A stretch of 63,141 nt of DNA from SAR86 cluster bacterium (GTDB taxonomy: Bacteria > Pseudomonadota > Gammaproteobacteria > Magnimaribacterales > Magnimaribacteraceae): NCBI GenBank assembly GCA_029268615.1, contig JAQWNM010000018.1, positions 1 to 63,141 of the forward strand. Reading direction: 5' to 3'. Of this stretch, positions 9,116-17,492 are shown one piece after another (the stretch's first letter is position 1; every line of letters starts with the position of its first letter). Under the pieces are notes generated by a model, which made no database searches, was not told where the DNA came from, and was given only the letters and a program-made list of their open reading frames with translations. The position numbers and the translations under genes were made by a program.

Positions 9116-10131
9116 ATCTCAAACATGACTTTTGTGGCTATATTTCCATTTTTAGCTAGATCAAAACCCTGCTTATAATCTTGTATCTTACATTTATGAC
9201 TAATAAATGTATCTTGATCAATAATATTCTTAGATAAAATTTCTAGAGAATTCAGAAATTCTTTACTTGAATAAGCCATAGAAGTTGTGATTTCAAGTTC
9301 ACGCATTAAAACTGACCTAAAATTTATTAAGGCGTTTTCTTTGTGTAAACCGGCAACAATGATACGAGCATGCGTTTTTGAAATTTCAATAATATTACTA
9401 AGTATTTTATGATTTCCAGTGCAGTCTATAAAAGCATCTGTATCAGGTACTTTCATACCAAATACCATTTCTTCTCCATGGAATTCTTTCAAAGTTTGTA
9501 AAAAAGTATTCCAATCATCAAAAGCAAGGACAGACTCTAAATTGTTTGCATGCAAAACTCTTAATTTAGATAGATCAATAGCAACTATATTCTTATAACC
9601 CAAATAACTTAGTAATGTGACTACAGATAGGCCAATGCAGCCTAATCCCAATACTCCAATTTTTGATTCAGGTCTAAGATTTGAGCGATTGATAGCTCTT
9701 AAAGCAACAGCAAAGGGTTCAATCAAAGCCCCTATTTCAAAAGACATTTCATCAGGTAACTTAAAAATATTTTCATTTAAAACTGCATTTCTTACTAACA
9801 GAAAATTAGTCATTCCACCCTCTGAACCACCATTACCTATGCTGTTATGATTTCCCATAGGGTTAATTGCTATCCTGTCATTTAAATGAATATCTTTAAT
9901 GTTAGACCCTACTTCAATTACTACACCAGACATTTCATGGCCAAGGGGCATAGGTTTATCTTGAGGGCCCATCAAGCCTCCTGATGATAGGTAACCCAAA
10001 TCAGTTCCACATATTCCACAGCATCTAATATCAACAATTAAGTCATCAGAACCAACTATTGGATAATCAATCAAATCTAATGACAATAGATCAGGACCAT
10101 GAATATTAATTTGTTGAGACTTTTTAGACAT
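9112..10131 (-). CDS. Zinc-dependent alcohol dehydrogenase (MDR superfamily)
   Basis: 339-residue medium-chain dehydrogenase. The catalytic zinc site is CGICGTD with GHEMSGVV and an EPFAVA segment; the nucleotide-binding glycine motif is GLGCIG. The four-cysteine structural zinc loop is missing: the region between NPMG and EGGMTNF contains no cysteine, which happens in some sorbitol-dehydrogenase-like branches. Middle gene of the operon, so it probably oxidises an alcohol made or released by its neighbours. Confidence 0.86.
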   Translation of the reverse strand: MSKKSQQINIHGPDLLSLDLIDYPIVGSDDLIVDIRCCGICGTDLGYLSSGGLMGPQDKPMPLGHEMSGVVIEVGSNIKDIHLNDRIAINPMGNHNSIGNGGSEGGMTNFLLVRNAVLNENIFKLPDEMSFEIGALIEPFAVALRAINRSNLRPESKIGVLGLGCIGLSVVTLLSYLGYKNIVAIDLSKLRVLHANNLESVLAFDDWNTFLQTLKEFHGEEMVFGMKVPDTDAFIDCTGNHKILSNIIEISKTHARIIVAGLHKENALINFRSVLMRELEITTSMAYSSKEFLNSLEILSKNIIDQDTFISHKCKIQDYKQGFDLAKNGNIATKVMFEI

Positions 10132-11401
10132 TTAATTTATTTTTTGTTTCATCTATCTCGGCTTCTAACCATTTTACTATCCAGCGGTTTGAATTCTTTT
10201 TAGATTTTTTTAATAACTTAATATGTATGTCTAAATACATTTTTAATGCTTCTTTATCACCATCATTGGATGAAATAAATATCTCGCATAAATGTATAGC
10301 TTTTAAATACTCCGATGAAGCAATCAACTCTTCTATCCTTTTTAAAATCTCTTTTCTATCAATTAAATTATTTAATTCAGAAAAAATGCTTTGAGGTGAA
10401 TAAGCAAATAATTCTGTTGTTGATTTATGTCTAAACCAACCTGTATATCCTTCATAAATAGAACGAATCACCCATTCAACGGTCCCATAACCTTCTCCAA
10501 CTGATAATTTCTCTGGTAAAACAGTCGTACTCATCAATTCATACATGTCTCTTCCGTTATTAATGCCTTCTATAGTTTTATTATGAATATAATCAACTGC
10601 ATCATGTAAATTTTTGACCTCATCATAGATTAATTGCTGATCTTCAATGGGTTTAAAATGACCAGTAATCAAAATATCAGGTTTAAGTTCTAAGACTTTT
10701 TTACACATTTCTAGATATGGGATCGCAAATCTAATTCTATCTCCTCGAATAGTACAAAAATTTGGAATATGAGGAAATAAGGGTCCAAAAGAGTTACCTG
10801 AAAAAAGAATTTTATGCTGAGGTAGATAAATTAGAAGAGAGTCTAAAGTTTCTCCTCCTGGAACTGAATAAAGCTCTATATTTAGCCCTCCTAATGAAAA
10901 TTTATATTCATCTTTAAACAAAATATCTGGTTCAGCAACTGATTGAATATCTCTAAAGCCTATTTTTTCTGATCTAGAAATAGCATCATTCATGAGATCA
11001 ATCATTTCACCAAAAAACTTATAAGAATTTAAAGCCCTTCCTCCCTGGGTTAATGCATCAAAGGATTGATGTTCTATAATATTCTCTTGAGCAATTAGAA
11101 TTGCATCTGGGTTATATTCTTTGAAAAAGCCTGAGCCTCCAACGTGATCAACATGACCTTGGGTATATATAATATATTTAATTTCATGTTTATTAACTTG
11201 ATCAAAACAATACTTATGCACTGGAGCCTCAACTCCCAAGCCAGTATTTATTAAAATATTACCCTCAGCGGTTTCAATCAAATAACTATTACTAGCTCCT
11301 TCTGATAAATAAATAAAATCATTTATACGAAAAGGTTTTTTCTGACTTGCCGGTTTTATGTCCAGAGAACCAGGTCTTTTATTAATAAGTAACGATCCCA
11401 T
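10124..11401 (-). CDS. MBL-fold hydrolase related to alkylsulfatases
   Basis: The N-terminal metallo-beta-lactamase domain carries TQGHVDHVGG (the zinc motif), and ITGHFKPI supplies a further histidine. The C-terminal part has EWVIRSIYEGYTGWF, typical of the dimerisation domain of type III alkylsulfatases (SdsA1/BDS1-like). The first histidine of HxHxDH is glutamine here, so zinc binding may differ. The start is taken at the ATG at 11401 rather than the GTG six bases upstream. First gene of the operon; hydrolysis of a sulfate ester is an inference. Confidence 0.78.
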   Translation of the reverse strand: MGSLLINKRPGSLDIKPASQKKPFRINDFIYLSEGASNSYLIETAEGNILINTGLGVEAPVHKYCFDQVNKHEIKYIIYTQGHVDHVGGSGFFKEYNPDAILIAQENIIEHQSFDALTQGGRALNSYKFFGEMIDLMNDAISRSEKIGFRDIQSVAEPDILFKDEYKFSLGGLNIELYSVPGGETLDSLLIYLPQHKILFSGNSFGPLFPHIPNFCTIRGDRIRFAIPYLEMCKKVLELKPDILITGHFKPIEDQQLIYDEVKNLHDAVDYIHNKTIEGINNGRDMYELMSTTVLPEKLSVGEGYGTVEWVIRSIYEGYTGWFRHKSTTELFAYSPQSIFSELNNLIDRKEILKRIEELIASSEYLKAIHLCEIFISSNDGDKEALKMYLDIHIKLLKKSKKNSNRWIVKWLEAEIDETKNKLNV

Positions 11402-11425
11402 ATTCACATGTTAATATATTTATCT

Positions 11426-12175
11426 ATGAGCTACATCTCATTTGATTATTCAAAAGCAAAAATTCTTGTAACTGGCGGAACAAGCGGTATTGGCAAGGCT
11501 ATCGCAGAAGCTTACTTAGCTTCAGGTGCTGGTGTCACAATTACTGGTACAAAATCATCTCTAAAAGAATACCCAGACATTACAGATAAATTTTCATATA
11601 TTAAATTAAATCTAGAAGATAAAAAAAGTATTGATAACATTAAAAATTCCATCAAAGAACTAGATATCCTTATTAACAATGGAGGTTTGACTTTCCCAGA
11701 TGGAAAAAGTGAAGATATTCCTGATATTTTTGATCGAGCAGTTTACATTCACTTAAATAGTTTTTACCGGCTATCAAATTTATTACAACCAGTTTTAAAA
11801 AAATCTACTATTCAAGGTGGTGCATCTATCATTGGTATAGCTTCAATGTCGTCTTTCTTTGGTATGCCAATTGTTCCTGGCTATGGCGCCGGAAAAGGAG
11901 GATTGGTTCAATTAATAAAAACTTTATCAATGAAATGGGCTGATGACTCTATTCGTATTAATGCAATAGCAGCTGGGTTTATAAAAACTAGAATGACTGA
12001 ACCAATAGTCAATTCTGAAGAGATGTCGAAAGATATTATTAATAGAATAGCCTTAAAAAAATTTGGAGATCCTGTCGATATTGCCAACGCAGTGTTATTT
12101 ATGACATCTCCGGCAGCTAGTTATATTACAGGAGAAACTTTGAAGGTAGATGGCGGTTACTCAATATCATCCTGA
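11426..12175 (+). CDS. SDR family oxidoreductase
   Basis: Classical short-chain dehydrogenase. TGGTSGIG binds the cofactor, INNGG follows, and the catalytic residues are the Ser in GIASMSS and the YGAGK tetrad motif. DGGYSISS closes the chain. The ATG at 11426 gives a family-like N terminus (MSYISFDYSKAKIL); an ATG at 11408 would add six residues. Either start lies within 25 bases of the divergent MBL gene start, leaving almost no leader. It runs directly into the sulfotransferase gene. Confidence 0.88.
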   Translation: MSYISFDYSKAKILVTGGTSGIGKAIAEAYLASGAGVTITGTKSSLKEYPDITDKFSYIKLNLEDKKSIDNIKNSIKELDILINNGGLTFPDGKSEDIPDIFDRAVYIHLNSFYRLSNLLQPVLKKSTIQGGASIIGIASMSSFFGMPIVPGYGAGKGGLVQLIKTLSMKWADDSIRINAIAAGFIKTRMTEPIVNSEEMSKDIINRIALKKFGDPVDIANAVLFMTSPAASYITGETLKVDGGYSISS

Positions 12176-12177
12176 AA

Positions 12178-13425
12178 ATGTCAAAAAAAATTAAAATTAA
12201 GGATCTAAAAAACCCTTGTCTTACGGAATTTCAACAAGCAGCAAAAGATTATGGAGAAACTGTTAAATTAGAATTAACAGCAGAAGCTGTCATCAATAAT
12301 GCAAGTAATAATACAGGACTAAAACACTTTGGAAGTGAAGATTTTTTAGAAAGACTTAATATCTTAATGCAATCAATTTCAAATGATAAGGGATTGGCAG
12401 GAATTGGAAAATTAGGAATCTTTAATGACCAAGTAAGATATGCAGAAAATAGATTAAAGTTTGAAAAATTTAAAAAAGAATTTCCTCAGTATAAAAATGA
12501 GGTTATTACACAGCCCATTATTATTATGGGTTTACCTCGATCAGGAACAACTCATCTACTTAATCTTATAGCATCAGACACACGGCTAAAATCTATACCA
12601 TATTGGGAGAGTTTAAGACCATTTCCAGAAAATTTAAGCGATTTAAATCCTAACAACGATCCAAGAAAAGACTTAGCTTTCAAAGAATATAAAAATTTCT
12701 TGCAAACCATGCCTTTACTTAAATCAATGCATGATATGCATCCAAACCATATTCATGAAGAAATTGAACTCCAAGCTATGGATTTTTCAACATATTTGCC
12801 TGAATGGTTAGCTTATGTTCCAGAATGGAGAGATTACTACTTAAAAAATGAGCAAATACATCATTACAAATATCTAAAGGATATACTAAAAGCAATGCAA
12901 TTCATTAAAGGTCCTAAAAGATGGGTGCTTAAATCTCCTCAACATTTAGAGCAAATAAATCCCCTAATAAAAACTTTTCCAGATGCAACTTTTGTAATTA
13001 CTTATAGAGATCCTTTATCAGTTGTATTATCGACAGCAACCATGCTTTCATATGGAGATAGACTGAGACGATATAAAGTTGAGCCCAAAACTAATTTTAA
13101 TTATTGGCATAATAGAATAAAAATACTCTTACAAAGATTCACTAAAGATTATGAAGCAATTCCTCTGAAGCAAAGATGTGACGTCTTTTTTAATGATCTT
13201 ATAAAAGATAATCTAGGAAGTATAAAGAATATATATTCAAAAAATTTCTTAGCATTAAATAATTTAGCTAGTGATGAAATTCAAGAATATATCGCTTTAA
13301 ATAAAAGAGATAAGCATGGTCAGGTAATCTATAATTTAGAGGACTTTGAAGTTAACAAATCAGAGTTTTATAAATCTTTTGAATTTTATTATAAAAAATT
13401 TAATGTATTCAAAGAGTTTAAATGA
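12178..13425 (+). CDS. Sulfotransferase family protein
   Basis: 415-residue PAPS-dependent sulfotransferase of the Sulfotransfer_3 type. The 5'-phosphosulfate loop is GLPRSGTTHLLN near residue 120, and the 3'-phosphate motif is TYRDPLSVVLS. A conserved LKSPQHLEQI segment lies between. The gene starts two bases after the SDR stop codon, so the two form an operon. It is distinctly A/T-rich, more so than the housekeeping genes in the window. The acceptor is unknown; a lipid or sterol alcohol would suit the neighbours. Confidence 0.88.
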   Translation: MSKKIKIKDLKNPCLTEFQQAAKDYGETVKLELTAEAVINNASNNTGLKHFGSEDFLERLNILMQSISNDKGLAGIGKLGIFNDQVRYAENRLKFEKFKKEFPQYKNEVITQPIIIMGLPRSGTTHLLNLIASDTRLKSIPYWESLRPFPENLSDLNPNNDPRKDLAFKEYKNFLQTMPLLKSMHDMHPNHIHEEIELQAMDFSTYLPEWLAYVPEWRDYYLKNEQIHHYKYLKDILKAMQFIKGPKRWVLKSPQHLEQINPLIKTFPDATFVITYRDPLSVVLSTATMLSYGDRLRRYKVEPKTNFNYWHNRIKILLQRFTKDYEAIPLKQRCDVFFNDLIKDNLGSIKNIYSKNFLALNNLASDEIQEYIALNKRDKHGQVIYNLEDFEVNKSEFYKSFEFYYKKFNVFKEFK

Positions 13426-13435
13426 GGGGAAATCG

Positions 13436-13498
13436 TGGCAACAATATGGCAACACATTTCTTAGCTATGTGGCAACAATAACAACTCATATGGCAACA
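13436..13498. repeat. Four direct TGGCAACA repeats next to tRNA-Glu
   Basis: TGGCAACA occurs at 13436, 13447, 13470 and 13491, all in the same orientation. The start spacings of 11, 23 and 21 bases are close to one and two helical turns. The array lies on the 3' side of tRNA-Glu, where integrase arm-type sites of tRNA-integrated elements are usually found. No integrase is present, so a binding array or element remnant is an inference. Confidence 0.6.
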
Positions 13499-13549
13499 TT
13501 TTAGATAGAAAAGCCCTGAAAGGTTTAATTAACAAGGCTTATTAGAAAT

Positions 13550-13624
13550 TGGCGTCCCCTAGGAGAATCGAACTCCTGTTGCCGAGATGAAAACCCGGTG
13601 TCCTAACCGCTAGACGAAGGGGAC
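13550..13624 (-). tRNA. tRNA-Glu (anticodon TTC)
   Basis: 75 bases with encoded CCA. The acceptor stem GTCCCC pairs with GGGGAC, the T arm is GGAGTTCGATTCTCC and the anticodon loop is GTTTTCATC, with TTC as the anticodon. Transcribed from 13624 toward 13550. Confidence 0.96.
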
Positions 13625-13638
13625 TTTATGAAATGAGC

Positions 13639-13667
13639 ATTTTAGGGAGAGCAGAGCAATAGGTCAA
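13639..13667 (-). promoter_or_regulatory. Promoter of tRNA-Glu
   Basis: On the minus strand TTGACC (13667-13662), 17 bases and TAAAAT (13644-13639) form a near-consensus sigma-70 promoter whose -10 ends 15 bases before the tRNA 5' end. It sits between the ABC permease stop codon and the tRNA. Confidence 0.7.
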
Positions 13668-13670
13668 TCC

Positions 13671-14576
13671 CTATTCCACCGAAGAAAACTCACTTCGTGA
13701 TCGAACATAATTTATTGCAGCGCATAGAATGACGCTGAATATAAGCCCATACCAAAAAATACTCGTTGAGAATAAATCAGTTATTTCAGGTAACTGTATA
13801 AACCTGACCTCCTCAGAACTGCTGACCATATTAGGCCATGGCTTAAGTCGATCCATAAAATTGGAATAAAATATATTAGTAGACAATGCCACCCTTTCGA
13901 GAACTACTATGCTTACTAGAGGCAAAATAGCTCCAATAATGGGTTTTTTAAAAAGCGCCCCGGCAAACATAAGCCATGCGATGATAGGAAGACTCCAAAG
14001 ACCTTGCACCCAAAGACTTAAAATGACCTTCATCCAGTCTGTAAATGAATAAGCCTCCCAAACCCACCCAAAAGAAACTATATTTGAAAAATAGAAAAAT
14101 ATTGAAACAGCTAATAAAGAAAAAAGATGCAGCGCAACTAAAGCCGGCAATACAACCAAAGGCGCTATTATGACCGCAACTAATATTTTACTAAAAATTA
14201 TATTTGCATCGGAGACAGGAAGAGACCTCCAAAAAATAATACTCTTATCCTTTCTTTCATCATAGAAAGTTGACAGGCTATACGAAGCAATGGCAAAACT
14301 CATAACCACCAACATTGGTAAACCTAAAACAATTAGTCCTGTCCTTATAATTTCTAATTTAGTATTGGAGTCTATGGTTTTCATATAAGTCACGACATCT
14401 GGATCGGCGTAAATTAAAGATGTAAACGTAAACTGGCTAGTTTTAATTTCTGCAAATCCAAGATACACAAGCACTACAATAGAACATAAAATAATGCCTA
14501 CAATCCAAGGAGCGTATACAAGACCATACTTATATTCTTGTATCTCCCGACTTATTAAGGTTAATAGATTACTCAT
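13671..14576 (-). CDS. ABC-2 type transporter permease
   Basis: 301 residues with about six membrane helices spread through the chain, for example IVGIILCSIVVLVYLGF near the N terminus and FWYGLIFSVILCAAINYV near the C terminus. A cytoplasmic YDERKDKSIIFWRSLPVSD loop is typical of ABC-2 permeases. It overlaps the ATPase gene by four bases and closes a regulator-ATPase-permease operon of the YtrABC type. Substrate unknown. Confidence 0.86.
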   Translation of the reverse strand: MSNLLTLISREIQEYKYGLVYAPWIVGIILCSIVVLVYLGFAEIKTSQFTFTSLIYADPDVVTYMKTIDSNTKLEIIRTGLIVLGLPMLVVMSFAIASYSLSTFYDERKDKSIIFWRSLPVSDANIIFSKILVAVIIAPLVVLPALVALHLFSLLAVSIFFYFSNIVSFGWVWEAYSFTDWMKVILSLWVQGLWSLPIIAWLMFAGALFKKPIIGAILPLVSIVVLERVALSTNIFYSNFMDRLKPWPNMVSSSEEVRFIQLPEITDLFSTSIFWYGLIFSVILCAAINYVRSRSEFSSVE

Positions 14577-15451
14577 TGGGTTTTCTCCAATGACTTTTTA
14601 TTTTCCATTAAAGCCATAAATAAATCAGCAATAACTGGCGGCCTTACTTCTCCTAGCTCGCTCAATGCAGATTCTTGAACATTTTCAAATATATGCACCG
14701 GCCTGCCTAAGTCATTTCTTATATGGACCGGGCCTAATTTTTCAGCCTGTTCAATCATGCTAGCCTTGGGTCTGAGTTCTAAATACCTCTCATTGATATT
14801 TTCTATGGAATCGGTCATGATAATTTTTCCCTGATCAAGAAAAACAACATCTGATAAAACTCCCTCTATCTCTTCTACTTGGTGTGTGCTGATTAAGATG
14901 GTCTTATTGCCATCAAAATAATCATCTATGAGTTGTGAGTAGAATTCTTTTCTATAGACTAAATCTAGACCTAAAGTAGGCTCATCTAATACTAAAAGTT
15001 CAGCATCTATAGCCATCACAATGGATAAATGAAGTTGCACTACCATGCCCCTTGAAAGGGTCTTAATCTTAGAATTAGATTTAATATTAGTATTAGCTAA
15101 TATGCTTCTCGCTTTGGCTAGATCAAACCTTGGATGAACGCCATCAACGTAAGTCAATAATTCCTTTACTTTCATCCACTTCGGAAGAACAGCTACATCG
15201 GTAATAGAGCAAACTTTCTTTAAAAGATCATGCCTATTTTTTGTTGGAGAGAGACCCAATACTTCTAAATCACCTTCTGTTTCTACCAACCCTAAAACGC
15301 TATGTAGAAAAGTAGATTTACCTGCTCCGTTTGGACCAATTAGTCCTAAAATCTGTCCTGAATAAACATCTAAGTCAAAATTTGAGAGCGCATTGTCGTT
15401 ATCGTACTTCTTTTTAACGTTTCTAGCTTTAATGATTAATTTCTTATCCAC
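14573..15451 (-). CDS. ABC transporter ATP-binding protein (YtrB-like)
   Basis: 292 residues. Walker A is GPNGAGKST, Walker B is LLVLDEPTLGLD and the switch His is in STHQVEEIE. The signature is LSRGM instead of LSGGQ, as is common in exporters paired with YtrA-type GntR regulators. A C-terminal extension of about 70 residues follows the ATPase core. It overlaps both the regulator gene (8 bases) and the permease gene (4 bases). Confidence 0.9.
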   Translation of the reverse strand: MDKKLIIKARNVKKKYDNDNALSNFDLDVYSGQILGLIGPNGAGKSTFLHSVLGLVETEGDLEVLGLSPTKNRHDLLKKVCSITDVAVLPKWMKVKELLTYVDGVHPRFDLAKARSILANTNIKSNSKIKTLSRGMVVQLHLSIVMAIDAELLVLDEPTLGLDLVYRKEFYSQLIDDYFDGNKTILISTHQVEEIEGVLSDVVFLDQGKIIMTDSIENINERYLELRPKASMIEQAEKLGPVHIRNDLGRPVHIFENVQESALSELGEVRPPVIADLFMALMENKKSLEKTQ

Positions 15452-15800
15452 TTTTTTTCCTCTTTTGAACTAAGTCAAGAATATCAATATCCAATTGCTC
15501 TGCTTTTCTGACTGCGGCTGGCCAATCTCCCTTAAGAAACTTATCTCGTTCCAATTTAATCAACTGGTTTTTTGCAGATTCAATGATAAACATTCCTAAC
15601 CCTCGTCTTTTTTCGACGATCTTCAAATCGACAAGCTCTTGATAGGCCTTTGATACTGTCAGGGGATTAACACCACCCTCTACGGCCATTTGCCTGACTG
15701 AGGGTATCGGGTCTCCAGTAGTTAGCACTCCATCTATAATAAGTGAAACGACATGATCACGTACTTGCTGATAAATGGGTTGATCGCTATTCCAGTGCAT
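15444..15800 (-). CDS. GntR family regulator, YtrA subfamily
   Basis: 118 residues: a winged helix-turn-helix (PIYQQVRDHVVSLIIDG, then PSVRQMAVEGGVNPLTVSKAY) with only a short C-terminal helix. This is the YtrA architecture, which lacks a large effector domain. Such regulators repress the ABC transporter operon they lead and usually respond to cell-envelope antibiotics or related stress. A perfect palindrome lies between -35 and -10 of its promoter, so autorepression is likely. Confidence 0.9.
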   Translation of the reverse strand: MHWNSDQPIYQQVRDHVVSLIIDGVLTTGDPIPSVRQMAVEGGVNPLTVSKAYQELVDLKIVEKRRGLGMFIIESAKNQLIKLERDKFLKGDWPAAVRKAEQLDIDILDLVQKRKKSG

Positions 15801-15822
15801 TTAATGTTACCTTTATGAGTTC

Positions 15823-15851
15823 AGTGTATTAGTTTAGTAATACACATACAA
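15823..15851 (-). promoter_or_regulatory. Promoter of the GntR-ABC operon
   Basis: On the minus strand TTGTAT (15851-15846), 17 bases and TACACT (15828-15823) form a promoter 23 bases before the GntR start codon. The operator palindrome fills the spacer and overlaps the -10 element. Confidence 0.65.
15824..15845. promoter_or_regulatory. Palindromic GntR (YtrA-type) operator
   Basis: Perfect inverted repeat GTGTATTA (15824-15831), six-base spacer GTTTAG, TAATACAC (15838-15845). It lies inside the promoter of the GntR-led operon. Assignment to this regulator is inferred from position and from the symmetric operators known for the subfamily. Confidence 0.75.
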
Positions 15852-15859
15852 GAATTGAT

Positions 15860-16621
15860 TTAATTCTTTAATTTCTCTTGAATAGAAGCAATCACTCCCC
15901 TTAAGATACTTGACTCCATAGTATCTAAATCTGTTCTTTTAAACAGGCGTCTTACTCTTTCTAACAGCTTTCTTGGATTTTTAGGATCGTAGAAATCAAG
16001 TTCCAGCATTAAGTCATCAATATGGTTGAGTAATAATTCTATTTCTTGATCTGTTGCGATTGGAACATCCCATTCTTGTTTGGGATCTTTGCTAATTACT
16101 TCCTTTATGGCCAATCGTAATTCATAAGAGATTATTTGGACTGCTTGGGACAAATTCAAAGAAGAGTATTCTTCGCTAGTAGGAATATGAATATGAAGAT
16201 TGCATCTACCCAATTCTTCATTGGTTAGCCCCCTGTCCTCCCTTCCAAACAGAATAGCCACTTTTTGTTTTTTGTTAATAACTCGATCAATAATTTCTTT
16301 AGTTGCCTCTTTAGGCTCTTTTAATGGCCAAGGAATTTTTCTATTTCTAGCACTCGTACCTACAATAAAATTGCAATCCTGAATAACTTCGTCTAGAGAT
16401 TGAGCTACTCTAGCTGAATTTACCACGTCTATAGCTGCCTTGGCTCTATAAGTAGCTATGTCATTTGGAAAATCCTTAGGATTTAATAAAGTTAAATTAT
16501 TGAACCCCATGTTCTTTATGGCTCTAGCTGAAGCTCCTATATTGCCAGGGTGGGAAGTATTAATTAATACAAAACTTGTGAATCGGTTAAAAAGATTAAA
16601 CTGCTCAACTTCGGATAACAT
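15860..16621 (-). CDS. trmJ: tRNA (cytidine/uridine-2'-O-)-methyltransferase TrmJ
   Basis: SPOUT-family 2'-O-methyltransferase that modifies position 32 of tRNAs. The fold motifs are clear: NTSHPGNIGASARAIKNMG, LFGREDRGLTNEEL and SSLNLSQAVQIISYEL, which forms the knotted SAM site. 253 residues, typical length. It is divergent from suhB across 61 bases, a common gammaproteobacterial arrangement. Confidence 0.92.
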   Translation of the reverse strand: MLSEVEQFNLFNRFTSFVLINTSHPGNIGASARAIKNMGFNNLTLLNPKDFPNDIATYRAKAAIDVVNSARVAQSLDEVIQDCNFIVGTSARNRKIPWPLKEPKEATKEIIDRVINKKQKVAILFGREDRGLTNEELGRCNLHIHIPTSEEYSSLNLSQAVQIISYELRLAIKEVISKDPKQEWDVPIATDQEIELLLNHIDDLMLELDFYDPKNPRKLLERVRRLFKRTDLDTMESSILRGVIASIQEKLKN

Positions 16622-16682
16622 AATTTATTCTAACAGTTAAATGCTACGCTTCTGATAGAATAGTGTTTTTTAAAAATACCCC

Positions 16683-17492
16683 ATGGAAGCAAAAGTTAAT
16701 ATCGCTTTAGAAGCAGCTAGAAAAGGAAGCAAGGAACTATTGTGGTTCCTTGATCAATTAGATAAGTTAGACGTCATTGAAAAAGGACCTGCGGATTATG
16801 TCACGCAAGTAGATGTTAAAGTTGAGTCAATTATTATTGAAGAGCTTCAAAAGACTTTTCCTGATCATAATTATATTTCTGAAGAAGCGGGAGAGATAAA
16901 AGGTTCATCTGATGAAGAAGAATATACCTGGATCATTGATCCGTTAGATGGAACAACGAACTATATTCATGGATTTCCGTACTTTGCAATCTCTATTGCC
17001 TGCTTAAAAAAAGAAAAGCTACAACACGCAGTTGTCATCGATGTAACAAGGCATGAAGAATATACGGCAAGCAGAGGAAAGGGATGCTTCTTGAATGATA
17101 AAAGAGTAAGGGTTAGTAACAGAAAGGATCTAAAAGGAGCTTTGTTGAGTAACTCTTCTCATGAATCAGCACTAGATACATTTAGACATGACAATATTGC
17201 CACTTTTAGAGCTCTATACTCTCATGGTTTAACAATCAGAAGAACCGGCTCTGCTGTTCTTGATATAGCAAATGTAGCTGCCGGAAGGTTAGATGCTTTT
17301 TGGGGAAGTGGCCTAAAATCATGGGATCTAGCGGCAGGCGCTTTATTAGTTCAAGAAGCTGGCGGGCTAGTAAGTAATTTTCAAGGAGAAAATAATTTTC
17401 TGAAAGGGGGCAATATCATATGCTCCACTACTAAATGCTTCAAACCTATGTTGCAGTCTATAAAACCACACATAACTCAAATCGAAGATTAA
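16683..17492 (+). CDS. suhB: Inositol-1-monophosphatase SuhB
   Basis: 269 residues of the Mg2+-dependent inositol monophosphatase family. Metal sites are [19 protein letters not shown] and [16 protein letters not shown]. In gammaproteobacteria SuhB also binds NusG/RNA polymerase to help rRNA transcription, which fits its place next to RNA-modification and secretion genes. Its stop codon shares a TTAA palindrome with that of the convergent secF. Confidence 0.93.
   Translation: MEAKVNIALEAARKGSKELLWFLDQLDKLDVIEKGPADYVTQVDVKVESIIIEELQKTFPDHNYISEEAGEIKGSSDEEEYTWIIDPLDGTTNYIHGFPYFAISIACLKKEKLQHAVVIDVTRHEEYTASRGKGCFLNDKRVRVSNRKDLKGALLSNSSHESALDTFRHDNIATFRALYSHGLTIRRTGSAVLDIANVAAGRLDAFWGSGLKSWDLAAGALLVQEAGGLVSNFQGENNFLKGGNIICSTTKCFKPMLQSIKPHITQIED

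Noticed and set aside
13505-13540. AAGCC...GGCTT inverted repeat after tRNA-Glu as a terminator
   Set aside because: Only five base pairs with a loop of about 20 and a short T run; too weak to call.
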